Program-made: the position numbers and the translations under genes
Origin: Anaerocolumna chitinilytica
GTDB taxonomy: Bacteria > Bacillota > Clostridia > Lachnospirales > Lachnospiraceae
Assembly (NCBI RefSeq): GCF_014218355.1
Contig: NZ_AP023368.1
Span: 186,001-250,000 of the forward strand
Length of the DNA: 64,000 bases
Direction of reading: 5' to 3'
Notes under the pieces: generated by a model
Told to the model about the DNA's origin: nothing
Database searches by the model: none
Seen by the model: only the letters and a program-made list of their open reading frames with translations
Shown: one piece after another, positions 1 to 9,105 of the stretch
How positions within the stretch are numbered: the stretch's first letter is position 1
Layout of the letters: every line of letters begins with the position of its first letter

Positions 1-1742
1 CAAGGCCAGAGCTGCTATACGGATGTGTGTGTGTCTTTGTAAATCCCTCCGACGAAAGATATCAGAAGTATATCGGACTTTCGGTAAGGGTACCTCTTTA
101 CGGTTTTGATATTCCTGTTATGGCAGACGAAGGGGTAGAAAAGGAGAAGGGAACCGGAGTGGTAATGTGCGCTACCTTTGGAGATGCTGCCGATATGGAA
201 TGGTATCATAAATATGGATTGTCCTATAAAAAAGTAATAACAGAAGATGGCAGAATTTTTACAGAGGTTCCATATATCGGTGGTTTGAAGGTAAAGGAAG
301 CCAGGAAGGAAATAATTCTCAAGTTAAGGGAACAGGGTCTTGTGATAAAGGATGAGCCGATTATCCATACCGTTGGAATTCATGAAAGATGCAAGACAGA
401 AGTTGAGATTATTCCTTCCACTCAGTGGTATATTGATATTACCAGTGATAAGGAAAGCTTCTTAAAAGCTGCCGATGAGATTAACTGGTACCCACCTTAT
501 ATGAAAGAGCGCTACCGGACTTGGGTTGAGAATCTGAAATGGGATTGGTGTATATCGAGACAGAGATACTTTGGCGTACCCATTCCTTTGTGGTACTGTA
601 AGAATTGTCATAAACCTATTCTGGCAGAAGATTCACAGCTTCCGGTTGACCCCCAAAGAGATAGGCCGTTGCAGCCCTGCAGTTGTGGAGCGCATCCGTC
701 TGAGGTAATACCTGAGAAGGCGGTATTAGATACATGGGCTACATCTTCCCTTACCCCTTTTATCAATGCAGGATTTGGAGAGGAAGGAGAACATCGTGAA
801 ATATTTCCTATGGGAATGCGAAGTCAGGCTCATGAGATTATCAGAACCTGGGCTTTTTACACCATTGTTAAGAGCATCTATCATACCGGTCAGCTTCCCT
901 GGAAGGATATTATGATAAGTGGCTTTGTATTGGCTAAGCCTGGAGAAAAGATTAGTAAATCACAGAATAATGCCACTCTTTCACCCACTGCCCTGATTGA
1001 AAAGCATTCCGCAGATGCCATCCGTTATTGGGCGGCTAATGCGAAACTGGGAACGGATACATTTTTTGAGGAAGAAGAATTAAAGATAGCAAAACGTTTT
1101 TTAACAAAGCTCTACAATGGGGCCAACTTCTGCATCATGCATCTGGCAGATTACAACAAAGATGAAATACAAGTACTCAGCCTGCCAGTTGACCGATGGA
1201 TATTGCAGCGGGTTCATGAAACTACCAGACAGGTTGCAAAACTTCTCGATAACTATGAGATTGGTCAGGCCAGGCATGTTATTGATGAGCTTTTTTGGAA
1301 GGATTTCTGTGATTATTATATTGAGATTGTAAAAGAAAGATTATATCAGCCCATGAAGCATGGAGAGATGGAGCGGAAATCCGGACAGTACGCAATCTAT
1401 TATAGCCTTCTTGGGATTTTAAAGCTCTATGCTATCTATACCCCTCATATGACAGAATATATCTATCAGCAGTATTACCGGACATTTGAGAGAGAAGGTT
1501 CACTTCATCAGACCCTTTGGAAGATAGAAGGGGAGGACAGTAATATTCTGGAATTCGGACAGCGGCTTATGGCAGTAATAGGAGAAGTTCGTAAAGGAAA
1601 GGCTGAAAAGCAGCTCTCTATGAAAGAGGAGTTGGAAGAATTAATCATTACAACACCTGCTTCCATGGCAAAGTATTTTGCTGCGACGGAGAAAGATATA
1701 AAAGCCTGTACAGGAGCAAGAAAGCTAATTATCAGGAGTTAA
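1..1742 (+). CDS. valS: Valyl-tRNA synthetase, C-terminal part (5' end outside window)
   Basis: This class I aminoacyl-tRNA synthetase charges tRNA-Val in the cytoplasm. The reading frame is open from base 3 (RPELLYGC, the conserved TTRPE(L/T) region of the editing domain), so the gene enters from the left edge and the Rossmann HIGH motif is missing. Visible landmarks are the post-editing segment with DWCISRQRYFG and LWYC, the class I signature KISKS (in GEKISKSQNN) and an anticodon-binding helical domain after it. CX2C pairs (CKNC, CSCG) make a zinc-binding insertion. The protein ends shortly after the helical domain and seems to lack the long C-terminal coiled coil of E. coli ValS, as in archaeal-like/clostridial short forms. 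IleS/LeuS are alternatives, but the MRSQAHEIIRTWAFY segment fits ValS best. Confidence 0.9.
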   Translation, partial: RPELLYGCVCVFVNPSDERYQKYIGLSVRVPLYGFDIPVMADEGVEKEKGTGVVMCATFGDAADMEWYHKYGLSYKKVITEDGRIFTEVPYIGGLKVKEARKEIILKLREQGLVIKDEPIIHTVGIHERCKTEVEIIPSTQWYIDITSDKESFLKAADEINWYPPYMKERYRTWVENLKWDWCISRQRYFGVPIPLWYCKNCHKPILAEDSQLPVDPQRDRPLQPCSCGAHPSEVIPEKAVLDTWATSSLTPFINAGFGEEGEHREIFPMGMRSQAHEIIRTWAFYTIVKSIYHTGQLPWKDIMISGFVLAKPGEKISKSQNNATLSPTALIEKHSADAIRYWAANAKLGTDTFFEEEELKIAKRFLTKLYNGANFCIMHLADYNKDEIQVLSLPVDRWILQRVHETTRQVAKLLDNYEIGQARHVIDELFWKDFCDYYIEIVKERLYQPMKHGEMERKSGQYAIYYSLLGILKLYAIYTPHMTEYIYQQYYRTFEREGSLHQTLWKIEGEDSNILEFGQRLMAVIGEVRKGKAEKQLSMKEELEELIITTPASMAKYFAATEKDIKACTGARKLIIRS

Positions 1743-1770
1743 TAAGCTATCAAAAGCGGAAATGTTAATC

Positions 1771-1980
1771 TAAAAAGCAGGGGCTGTTGCAAAATAGCTA
1801 ATTTACTCTTTTGAAAGGATTGGGCGTATAATAATACATTTGGCTGCTTTTCCCTCGCTCGTTCAAAACGCTCCGCTTCAAAAGAAGAGCTCGGCCAGTC
1901 TACGCGAAATGTATTATTATACACCCAGTCCTGTTTTAGAGTTTATTATGGCTATTTTGCAACAGCCCCTGCTTTTTTTA
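1771..1980. repeat. Long palindromic repeat, copy 1 (MITE-like; may also terminate valS)
   Basis: About 200 bp folds back on itself. The outer arms are GCAGGGGCTGTTGCAAAATA (1777-1796) and its near-perfect reverse complement at 1952-1975, followed by a T-run (1973-1979). An inner arm pair (about 1824-1842 and 1907-1928) closes a GC-richer centre of roughly 60 bp. A second copy lies at 27423-27603. The outer hairpin plus T-run lies 30 bp after the valS stop and could act as a terminator. There are no coding features. A miniature transposable element or dispersed palindromic repeat is the likeliest identity; no transposase is present in the window. Confidence 0.85.
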
Positions 1981-2027
1981 TTTATAGATCTTAAGAAAAA
2001 TGCTTCCGTCAGGTTGAGTCAGAATGT

Positions 2028-2564
2028 TTATTCAATAATATAAGCACGTACAATCTCTCCGCAATACGCTGTATGATAATCCCTGTTTTCGCCGTGGTAG
2101 GAACCATCAACATCCTGAGGATAGAATTTCTTACGGTCTTCTTCTGAAATTGCATGCTCATCCTGTTTCTGTTTGTAGATAACCCTGCATTCAAGGGTTA
2201 AGGGCAGTTCTTTGATAGCCGGAACCGATACAGTATCGGATTCTTCCAGGGTCAGATTGAGTTCTTTGATCTTATCCACAGTATGGCCGGATTTTGTTCC
2301 GCAAAAGCCTAATATCTTCTTATCATAGGCACCATAGGGAATGTTGATTGTGAACTCTGGGTTTTTATCAAGATTGCCTTTGGTGAAGCGGTTTTCTCTC
2401 ACAAAAGTTGTAAATATCGGCTTGGACCATTCAATTCCCAGAGTGCCCCAAGAAATAGTCATGGAGTTTACTTTATCATCTGCCTTCGTAGTTAACAGTA
2501 CTCCGGTTTTAAGTGCTTTCATAATCTCTGCGGCATATTCGAATACATCGATTTCCTTTTTCAT
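2028..2564 (-). CDS. Flavin reductase-like (FMN-binding split-barrel) protein
   Basis: This 178-aa cytoplasmic protein has the pattern of the flavin reductase-like family. An N-terminal barrel strand carries GVLLTTK and NSMTISWGTLG; these two strands normally contact FMN. They are followed by KPIFTTFVRENRFT and NIPYG, then FCGTKSGHTVDK, typical of the flavoredoxin/DIM6-NTAB group. It probably binds FMN and reduces flavin or acts as a redox shuttle; the partner is unknown. It is transcribed away from the HxlR-family regulator at 2759, an arrangement common for HxlR-controlled redox genes. The ATG has a GGAGG-type site upstream on the minus strand (rc of 2572-2580). Confident of the fold, not of the substrate. 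Confidence 0.82.
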   Translation of the reverse strand: MKKEIDVFEYAAEIMKALKTGVLLTTKADDKVNSMTISWGTLGIEWSKPIFTTFVRENRFTKGNLDKNPEFTINIPYGAYDKKILGFCGTKSGHTVDKIKELNLTLEESDTVSVPAIKELPLTLECRVIYKQKQDEHAISEEDRKKFYPQDVDGSYHGENRDYHTAYCGEIVRAYIIE

Positions 2565-2611
2565 TGCGTTAGCCTCCTTGAAGTTTAATTGCCTCTATGA
2601 TATGCTAATAT

Positions 2612-2665
2612 GTACCTTGAAGCAAGTATGCACTTTTTAGTAAGGTACTATCCAATAAGATAGTA
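2612..2665. promoter_or_regulatory. Inverted repeats in the flavin reductase/HxlR divergent region
   Basis: Two inverted repeats lie side by side between the divergent genes: GTACCTT (2612-2618) with AAGGTAC (2642-2648), and ACTATC (2647-2652) with GATAGT (2659-2664). HxlR-type winged-helix dimers usually bind such sites between themselves and the gene they control, so this is the best candidate operator. The assignment rests on position and symmetry only. Confidence 0.4.
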
Positions 2666-2758
2666 TGTATTATTAATAAGTATTCTGGTTCAGATTTACG
2701 ACCGCATACTTTATCCCGCGCACATAAGAAGCGTCAGAAGGGCATGAAAGGAGTTAGT

Positions 2759-3085
2759 ATGAAAAACGAAGTTAATGTTAAGCCTTTTGTTTATGCAATG
2801 TCTATGATTGATGGGAAATGGAAAATGCACATATTGTTCTGGCTCTGGAAGAATCCGGTTCTGCGTTATGGCGAGCTGAAACGTTCTCTTGGGACAATTA
2901 CTCATAAAATGCTCAGTACCCAGTTAAAGGAACTGGAAAAGGACGATCTGATAATTCGAAAGGAGTATGCCCAGGTACCTCCAAAAGTAGAGTATTCCCT
3001 CTCAGAGAGAGGTTTAACCCTGATGCCTGTGCTTCAATGTCTCTGTGAGTGGGGGAGCTGCCATCTTGAAGATGGTCAGGAGTAA
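2759..3085 (+). CDS. HxlR-family winged-helix transcriptional regulator
   Basis: This 108-aa DNA-binding protein has the HxlR pattern: IDGKWKMHILFWL near the N-terminus, LRYGELKRSLGTITHKMLSTQLKELEKD as the recognition helices, and PPKVEYSLSERGLTLMPVL as the wing and end. The ATG at 2759 is preferred over an in-frame ATG at 2744 because AAAGGAG (2747-2753) is placed correctly for the former and lies inside the latter. It probably senses redox or an electrophile and controls the divergent flavin reductase-like gene. Its last 10 bp overlap the convergent response-regulator gene, leaving no room for a terminator. Confidence 0.88.
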   Translation: MKNEVNVKPFVYAMSMIDGKWKMHILFWLWKNPVLRYGELKRSLGTITHKMLSTQLKELEKDDLIIRKEYAQVPPKVEYSLSERGLTLMPVLQCLCEWGSCHLEDGQE

Positions 3086-3822
3086 ATCTCATGGTCTTTC
3101 CGAAACTGGGATGGGGTCATTCCATAGTACGTCCGAAAGGCTTTACTGAAATAATTACTATCGGTATAACCAAGACGATCAGATATCCACTGTATCTTTA
3201 ACGAGCCGTCTAAAAGTAATTCCTTCGCCCGTTTCATACGGACTTCCAGCACATATTCATAAATTCCGATATTATAATTCCCTTTAAAAATCTTGGACAA
3301 ATACTCTTTTGAAAAATAATATTTGTCAGAGAAATAGGACAGTCTCAAGTTTTGATTATAGTTTTTGTCAATATAATCTTTGATAATCGCCGCAACTTCT
3401 CCGGCAGAAATGCTTTGTTCTTCCGTATCTGCTGTAATATCCATATTCGGATTCAAAAGACTCACAGCTTTTTTAATAGAGGCATTCAGTTCCTCCTCCA
3501 TGATGGGTTTTAGGATATAATCAATGGCTCCCAGCCTGATAGAATTCTGGGCATAGGAAAAGTCATCGTACCCGCTGATTACAATATACATAGCATCGGG
3601 AAATTCTTTCTTTGCATTTTTCAAAAAATCTATTCCATTCATCACCGGCATCTGCATATCAATAAAGACAATGTTAGGACGTAATTCCCGCATGGCATAT
3701 AACCCCTCCTTTCCGTTGGAGGCAAGGGCAGGAGTATCTATGTGGTAAGTATGCCATTTGCCCAGCTTACAGACTGCAATCTGGACAGCTTTTTCATCAT
3801 CTACAATTAATGCTTTATACAT
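3076..3822 (-). CDS. Response regulator with AraC-type output (YesN-like)
   Basis: This 248-aa regulator has an N-terminal receiver domain (acid pair D9-D10, phospho-acceptor D55 in VFIDMQMP, conserved Lys in ILKP) and a C-terminal AraC-type double helix-turn-helix (about residues 145-245, with WISDRLGYTDSNYFSKAFRTYYGMTPSQFRK). It is the partner of the histidine kinase at 3815-5590: the kinase stop and this start overlap by 8 bp, so they are translationally coupled. YesN-type regulators normally switch on a neighbouring sugar ABC transporter, which here is the divergent operon starting at 5783. Confidence 0.93.
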   Translation of the reverse strand: MYKALIVDDEKAVQIAVCKLGKWHTYHIDTPALASNGKEGLYAMRELRPNIVFIDMQMPVMNGIDFLKNAKKEFPDAMYIVISGYDDFSYAQNSIRLGAIDYILKPIMEEELNASIKKAVSLLNPNMDITADTEEQSISAGEVAAIIKDYIDKNYNQNLRLSYFSDKYYFSKEYLSKIFKGNYNIGIYEYVLEVRMKRAKELLLDGSLKIQWISDRLGYTDSNYFSKAFRTYYGMTPSQFRKDHEIYS

Positions 3823-5590
3823 AAGGTATCTCCTTTGCGGCAGGTATTAACAGGCTGATGGTGGTATAACGGCCTGCTTCACTCTTAATCTGCATACTTG
3901 CCTGGCTGTTGTAAAGAAGCCTTAGGCGGCTGTTCAGATTAATAAGTCCGATTTCTGAATTCCCGTGAGAGACGGTGTTCTTTGCAAAGTCTTCTTTTAA
4001 TTTGTCCAGATAATCCTGTGATATACCGCAGCCATCATCAGATACGGTTATAGACAGATATTCTTCCTTCAGCCGTGAAGTTATGGTGATATGGATAGAA
4101 TTCCCGTTCTTTCCCATGCCATGAAGGATGGAATTCTCTACCAGGGTCTGAATACTTATTTTGGGTATTAGAATATCCTGAGCAGCCTCATCGGTTTCTA
4201 TGGAGACCTCCAGTTTTTCGCTAAGGCGCATCTTCTGCAGCAGAACATAATGGTTAACGTATTCCAGCTCCGAATGAAGACTGACAAAATCTCCTCCTTT
4301 AATGGTATATCTTAAAATACTGGCCAGAGAAGTAATCATGAGATGTATGCGGGGCTGGTCATTGATTAAGGCTTCTGTGGAGATTACCTGTAAGGTGTTG
4401 TAGAGAAAATGTGGGTTAAGCTGTGCCTCCAGGGCGATTAGCCTAGAGGTCTTTTCATTCAGCTCTGCCAGATAATTCTTCTTAATCAGTTCATCAATAT
4501 GCTTAATCATATAGTTAAAATCATAAGAAAGATTTGAAATTTCCCGGTTTCCGCCAATATCCACCGTAGAGGTGAAGTCACCGTTTCCTACATTTCTCAG
4601 ATTACGGGCCAGAGTAGATAGGGGGGTAGTAGTCAGTCGTAAAAGTACTGTAAGCAGAACTACAGCCAGTCCCCAGACCATAAGACCCATAAGAAGGCTT
4701 ATTTGAAAGGCTTTGCTGATGGCCTTATCTACCGCTGCCAAAGGAGTGAAGGAGACCAGTTTTAGCTGATAATCTGCGCTTTCACTGGTGGTTATTATAT
4801 AAGTCTGGTCTTTTAGTGTCATAAGGAAATAATCTTTCTTCGTCTGCTTTTCTACTTCCTTTAGGGCATCCTTGGAGCCGTTATTAATCTTGCCTATATC
4901 CCCACTGTAGAGAAGAGAATTATCTTTATTCAAGATGCAGAGGAATTCTCCGTTATCTTTATGGTTTTCATTAATGGATTCAATATAAGTCTTATCGACG
5001 GTAAGATTAACAATGGCAATGGGCTTTCGGTCCTTGATACGGATTATGCTGTGATAAAAGTCAAAAAAGCCCTTTGGGGAACCGGGTGGAAGAATCGCAG
5101 TGGCTTCGCCCTTAAGAATGCTTGTATAGCCTTCTTTTTTCGTTACCTCCACCTGAGAAAAGTCGGTTATTTTCTGAACCTTGGCATTTCGCTCAAATTT
5201 TGTTTTCTGATGAAGGAGATATATATTGTAGGAGAGGAGGTCGCTTCTGGAATAATAATAAGCACGGATTTGATTTTTGATATAGCTCCTCTGCCAGACA
5301 TCAATTGGAGTGGACATGCTTAATATCTGGGTAAGTTTCGTATCATAACAGGGCTGCACGGAGAAATAGACCAGGTCCTTGATGTACTTCTCAAGATTTT
5401 CTGCCTCTAAATCCAGCAGATGATTAGAGGTAGTAACCTCAGTTTTTAGGATGGTATTCCGGTTTCTGGAATAGTTATCTGCCAATATTACCAGAATAGT
5501 AACAGATATTACAATAAAAGTCAGAACAAATAACTGCGTCCATAAAGGAACGCGGTTCAGGAATTGATAGATGCGCTTTTTATATTTCAT
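3815..5590 (-). CDS. Sensor histidine kinase, YesM type
   Basis: This 591-aa membrane kinase has TM1 at about residues 18-37, an extracellular sensor region to about 290, TM2 at about 294-317, then a HAMP region. The HisKA_7TM/LytS-YesM-type phosphorylation motif LNPHFLYNTL is at 391-400 (H394). A C-terminal ATPase domain follows, with N-box NSILHGMGKNG and G-box DDGCGI. It should sense an extracellular saccharide, or the loaded binding protein, and phosphorylate the YesN-like regulator encoded immediately downstream. The gene is divergent from the ABC importer at 5783-8992, which is the expected target. The ligand cannot be read from the sequence. Confidence 0.93.
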   Translation of the reverse strand: MKYKKRIYQFLNRVPLWTQLFVLTFIVISVTILVILADNYSRNRNTILKTEVTTSNHLLDLEAENLEKYIKDLVYFSVQPCYDTKLTQILSMSTPIDVWQRSYIKNQIRAYYYSRSDLLSYNIYLLHQKTKFERNAKVQKITDFSQVEVTKKEGYTSILKGEATAILPPGSPKGFFDFYHSIIRIKDRKPIAIVNLTVDKTYIESINENHKDNGEFLCILNKDNSLLYSGDIGKINNGSKDALKEVEKQTKKDYFLMTLKDQTYIITTSESADYQLKLVSFTPLAAVDKAISKAFQISLLMGLMVWGLAVVLLTVLLRLTTTPLSTLARNLRNVGNGDFTSTVDIGGNREISNLSYDFNYMIKHIDELIKKNYLAELNEKTSRLIALEAQLNPHFLYNTLQVISTEALINDQPRIHLMITSLASILRYTIKGGDFVSLHSELEYVNHYVLLQKMRLSEKLEVSIETDEAAQDILIPKISIQTLVENSILHGMGKNGNSIHITITSRLKEEYLSITVSDDGCGISQDYLDKLKEDFAKNTVSHGNSEIGLINLNSRLRLLYNSQASMQIKSEAGRYTTISLLIPAAKEIPYV

Positions 5591-5689
5591 GTCATACCCT
5601 CCCTAATTAAATACCCTTCTATGTATTATACAATAATGCGGAAAATAAGACAATTTTACAGGATTATTTGTTCATTATTTTACCTGTGA

Positions 5690-5717
5690 TTGTTCTTTAT
5701 TTTCTATTTTTTATACA
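5690..5717 (+). promoter_or_regulatory. Candidate promoter of the first sugar ABC operon
   Basis: TTGTTC (5690-5695) and TATACA (5712-5717) are separated by 16 bp, about 65 bp upstream of the permease start. The intervening DNA is T-rich. It lies in the 192-bp divergent region shared with the YesM gene, where a YesN-type activator would bind. Weak consensus. Confidence 0.35.
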
Positions 5718-5782
5718 ATATATCTCGTATATAATAAAAACATCAAGAAAAGTATACAAAATGGAAAAGAGGAAGGGTGGAG

Positions 5783-6670
5783 ATGATGACGTCAAAAAGA
5801 AAAAGGAAAGCAGCATTGGAGAATATTCTATATACGGTTCCTTCCGTATTCCTTGTTTCCTTAATGCTATACATTCCGTTTATTATGAGTGGATACTATT
5901 CTCTGACGGAGTGGAATGGAATTGCGAAAGAACCTACATTTGTCGGCCTTGCGAACTTTAAAGAAATATTCTCGGGAAGCATGGAATTTAAAAGAGCATT
6001 GATTTTCACGGGAAAATACACCTTTGTATTTGTGGTGCTGTCCAATGTGATTGCAATTGCCCTTGCAGTCGCCCTGACGAAGAAATTCCGGCTGGTCAAT
6101 GTAATTCGAGGTGTGTTCTTTGTACCCTATATCATGAGTATGACGATTGTAGGCTTTATATGGAAGTTTATATTCACCCAGGGATTTCTAAGACTGTATG
6201 AGATAACAGGCTGGGGAATCTGGAACTTTAGCTGGCTGGGGGATCCAAAGCTTGCCTTTTACTCTGTTGCCTTGGTTGGAGTGTGGCAGTCTCTGGGATT
6301 TTACATTGTACTTTATATTGCAGGCTTACAGGCAGTACCTAAGGATGTATTAGAGGCTGCTACGGTAGATGGGGCATCCGGGAGCAAATGTTTCTTTCGT
6401 GTTACCCTGCCTCTTCTTGGCCCTTCCATTACTACTTGTATCTTTATGTCCCTTACCAATGCACTGAAGGTATTTGATATTATTTTGGCTTTAACCAAAG
6501 GTGGGCCAGGGGGTGCGACCTATAGTGTTGCCTTGCAGATCTATAAAGAGGCCTTCCAGAATAATCACTACGGCCTTGGTTCAGCGGAATCCATTGTATA
6601 TTTTATCTTCGTGCTGTTAGTAACTCAAATTGTATTAAAGCTGTTTAGCAGCAGGGAGGTGGATAACTGA
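5783..6670 (+). CDS. Sugar ABC transporter permease (MalF/UgpA type)
   Basis: This 295-aa inner-membrane permease has about six TM segments and the cytoplasmic EAA loop EAATVDGASGSKCFFRVTLPLLGPS, which docks the ATPase. The N-terminal segment (NILYTVPSVFLVSLMLYIPF) and the SLTEWNG and FVGLANFKEIF segments are typical of CUT1 oligosaccharide importers. The start at ATG 5783 is chosen because AGGAAGGGTGG lies just upstream; an in-frame GTG (5777) and ATG (5786) are alternatives. The next permease overlaps by one base (TGATG). No ATPase gene is present, so a shared MsmX-type ATPase is implied. Confidence 0.92.
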   Translation: MMTSKRKRKAALENILYTVPSVFLVSLMLYIPFIMSGYYSLTEWNGIAKEPTFVGLANFKEIFSGSMEFKRALIFTGKYTFVFVVLSNVIAIALAVALTKKFRLVNVIRGVFFVPYIMSMTIVGFIWKFIFTQGFLRLYEITGWGIWNFSWLGDPKLAFYSVALVGVWQSLGFYIVLYIAGLQAVPKDVLEAATVDGASGSKCFFRVTLPLLGPSITTCIFMSLTNALKVFDIILALTKGGPGGATYSVALQIYKEAFQNNHYGLGSAESIVYFIFVLLVTQIVLKLFSSREVDN

Positions 6671-7509
6671 TGAGAAGAAAGACAAAACAAAAACTTTCCC
6701 GCAGGTTGTTTCTGCTCCTGGTTGCAGTACTTGCTGTTGTTTATATTTACCCGGTATTTCTTATGTTTATGAATTCTGTGAAGCCCTTTGGAGAGATTGT
6801 ATCCGATGCCATAGCATTTCCAAAAAAACTGGCCATCGAAAATTACTCCTATGTAATTGATAAGATTGCCTACAGTCATCTCTTCTGGAATAATGTCTTT
6901 ATTACGGTAGTGGGTATCCTGGGTATTGTATTCTTCTCCTCATCCACTGCGTATATACTGGACCGAAGAAGAAATAAATATACAAGAATTGTTCACTTTC
7001 TGATAATCACACCAATGCTGATTCCCTTTCAGACTATCATGATTACCTTATTAAAGACTATGACGGTAATTCACCTTTCAGGGAGTAAGCTTGGACTAGG
7101 CATTCAGTATTGGGGATTTGGAATTCCTATGGCTACCTTTATTTTCTATAATTTTATGAAAACTATTCCTGGAGAATTGGATGAGAGTGCTATGATTGAT
7201 GGTGCCTCCACCACAAGAACCTTTGCATCGGTTATATTTCCCTTATTAAAATCTGTAACGGTAACGGTAATTGTCCTGGATGTAATGTGGATCTGGAATG
7301 ACTTTTTACTGCCACTGCTAATGGTTAACAGTGACAACAAGACCAAGACCCTTGTATTGGCGGCTTATACCTTTATCGGTCAGATGAATACCAAATGGCA
7401 TTATGCCATGACGGCCATGGTCCTTGCAGTTGTGCCCTCAATTCTAATCTTCATCCTGCTGCAGAAGTATATTGTTGAAGGTGTTGTAGCAGGAGCGGTG
7501 AAAGGGTAA
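6670..7509 (+). CDS. Sugar ABC transporter permease (MalG/UgpE type)
   Basis: This 279-aa permease is the second half of the CUT1 channel. It has six TM segments, the FMNSVKPFGEI segment after TM1 and the EAA loop DESAMIDGASTTRTFASVIFPLL. The C-terminus (FILLQKYIVEGVVAGAVKG) matches the MalG family ending. Its start overlaps the stop of the preceding permease in a TGATG arrangement, indicating coupled translation and 1:1 production. The binding-protein gene follows about 135 bp later. Confidence 0.93.
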   Translation: MRRKTKQKLSRRLFLLLVAVLAVVYIYPVFLMFMNSVKPFGEIVSDAIAFPKKLAIENYSYVIDKIAYSHLFWNNVFITVVGILGIVFFSSSTAYILDRRRNKYTRIVHFLIITPMLIPFQTIMITLLKTMTVIHLSGSKLGLGIQYWGFGIPMATFIFYNFMKTIPGELDESAMIDGASTTRTFASVIFPLLKSVTVTVIVLDVMWIWNDFLLPLLMVNSDNKTKTLVLAAYTFIGQMNTKWHYAMTAMVLAVVPSILIFILLQKYIVEGVVAGAVKG

Positions 7510-7645
7510 GGATTGGAATATGATTTCCGGCAGAGATATTACTTATACTAGTTTGAGGCATATGAAAGCTGTAAATTCTGCTGCAGGAGATTTATATAGG
7601 TGCCATGCCTATCATGGCGAACATAAAATCAATGGGAGGTATTTT

Positions 7646-8992
7646 ATGAAGAGAAAAATAGTTAGTATCCTGCTTTGCGCCGTTATGGTGGCAGGACTCC
7701 TCAGTGGGTGTGCAAAAACGAATAAAACAACAGACAACAGTAATAACCCTGCAAAAGACGATACAAAGACAGAAGCCACCGCTACTCCAAAAGCCGAGGA
7801 TTCCAAACCGGCGGAAATCAATATATTCATCAGCCAGCCGGAATATGCGGATGCTATGAATGAACTGATTGATGCTTATAAGAAAGTGGCACCTAATGTT
7901 ACTATCAACTATGAGACCACGCAGAATGATTATCCTACGCTGTTAAAGGCAAAATTAAACTCAGGGGATGTGCCGGATATCTTCTCCTCTACTTCAGGAA
8001 AGGAAATTGATGTATACAAAGAATGGTCCTACAATCTGGCTGACCAGGCTCTTACAAAGACTATGCTGCCGTCAGTAGCTTCCTCCATGCAGTCCTCAGA
8101 AGAGGGCGGCGGTGTGTATGGAATTGCAATCAAGGGCAATTACTTTGGTATGGTTTATAATAAAGACATCTTTTCCAAAGCAGGTATTACAGAATTTCCA
8201 GGTACCGTATCTGCTATGAAGGCTGCCTGTGAAAAGCTTTCGGCTGCCGGATATACCCCTTTTACAACCGGTTACAGCGAGTGGTGGGTGTTTAAGCATG
8301 TATGGCAGCACTTTTTTGCAGCAGCTGCAAAGGATGCCGGAACAGATGTAGCTTCACTTGTTAAGTCCTTTGAAGAAGGTAAAGCGAAAGTGAAAGATTA
8401 TCCTGAACTCTATAATAATTTCTTTGATTTTATTGACCTTACCGTAAAATACGGGGATGCTAAACCGTTAGAAACTGCTCTGGAAAATGAAGAATCTGCT
8501 TTTGCCAGCGGAAAGGCTGCTATGGTAGTCGGACAGGGAGCATGGATTGAGGGCGATGTAAAAGCTATCACTCCTGACATTCAAATCGGCTTTAATGGTT
8601 ATCCTGTGACAGAAGATGCCAGCCAGTGTCAGGTAATATCAGGTTCTGACCAGGCTCTTCATGTATACAAGGATTCCAAATCACTTCAGGCTACCCTTGA
8701 TTTTGTAAACTGGTGGTATACTTCTGATTATGGTATCAGCTGGTTTACAGATGTGGCTGGAGTAGTACCTCCGGTAAAAACAACCGCTCAAAGTAATTTT
8801 GATATCATCAAACAGGGAAGTGAACTGGAGGCTAGTGTCGGAGCAGCACCTCTTGGCGTATGCTATTCCACAGACAGCTGGTGGCAGGTATTTGGTGAAC
8901 TGATGCAGGCATATATCGCTAAGACTGCGGACAAGGATGCCACTTGCGCCTCTATTGAAGAACAGTGGTCAGCCATCGACGGAGCACAATAA
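7646..8992 (+). CDS. Extracellular sugar-binding lipoprotein (CUT1 family)
   Basis: This 448-aa solute-binding protein is anchored outside the membrane. A short signal peptide (MKRKIVSILLCAVMVAGLLSGC) ends in a lipobox with Cys at residue 22, followed by a Thr/Asn/Lys-rich linker. The body is a type 1 binding protein (INIFISQPEYADAMNELIDAYKK, PDIFSSTSG, FASGKAAMVVGQGAW). The ATG at 7646 is chosen over an in-frame start 42 codons upstream because GGGAGG (7634-7639) precedes it and it gives the signal peptide. The gene lies last in the operon after the two permeases, the reverse of the usual order. Trp/Tyr-rich segments near the C-terminus may line a sugar cleft. The ligand is unknown. Confidence 0.9.
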   Translation: MKRKIVSILLCAVMVAGLLSGCAKTNKTTDNSNNPAKDDTKTEATATPKAEDSKPAEINIFISQPEYADAMNELIDAYKKVAPNVTINYETTQNDYPTLLKAKLNSGDVPDIFSSTSGKEIDVYKEWSYNLADQALTKTMLPSVASSMQSSEEGGGVYGIAIKGNYFGMVYNKDIFSKAGITEFPGTVSAMKAACEKLSAAGYTPFTTGYSEWWVFKHVWQHFFAAAAKDAGTDVASLVKSFEEGKAKVKDYPELYNNFFDFIDLTVKYGDAKPLETALENEESAFASGKAAMVVGQGAWIEGDVKAITPDIQIGFNGYPVTEDASQCQVISGSDQALHVYKDSKSLQATLDFVNWWYTSDYGISWFTDVAGVVPPVKTTAQSNFDIIKQGSELEASVGAAPLGVCYSTDSWWQVFGELMQAYIAKTADKDATCASIEEQWSAIDGAQ

Positions 8993-9028
8993 GTGATAGC
9001 GGAAGTAAATTATATTAATAGGTAAGAA

Positions 9029-9105
9029 AAAGGAGCAATTCAATTTCCCACAGGCCGGTTACAGGCACAGAATCAGGAAATTGAATTGCTCCTATTATTT
9101 TTTTT
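9029..9105. terminator. Bidirectional intrinsic terminator
   Basis: An 18-bp perfect stem (9031-9048 with 9076-9093) carries a T-run at 9096-9105 and an A-run at 9025-9030, so it can stop transcription from both the binding-protein gene and the convergent WG-repeat gene. Confidence 0.88.

Noticed and set aside
5668..5961. Open frame partly upstream of the first permease in another frame
   Set aside because: It overlaps the conserved permease reading frame and encodes nothing recognisable.
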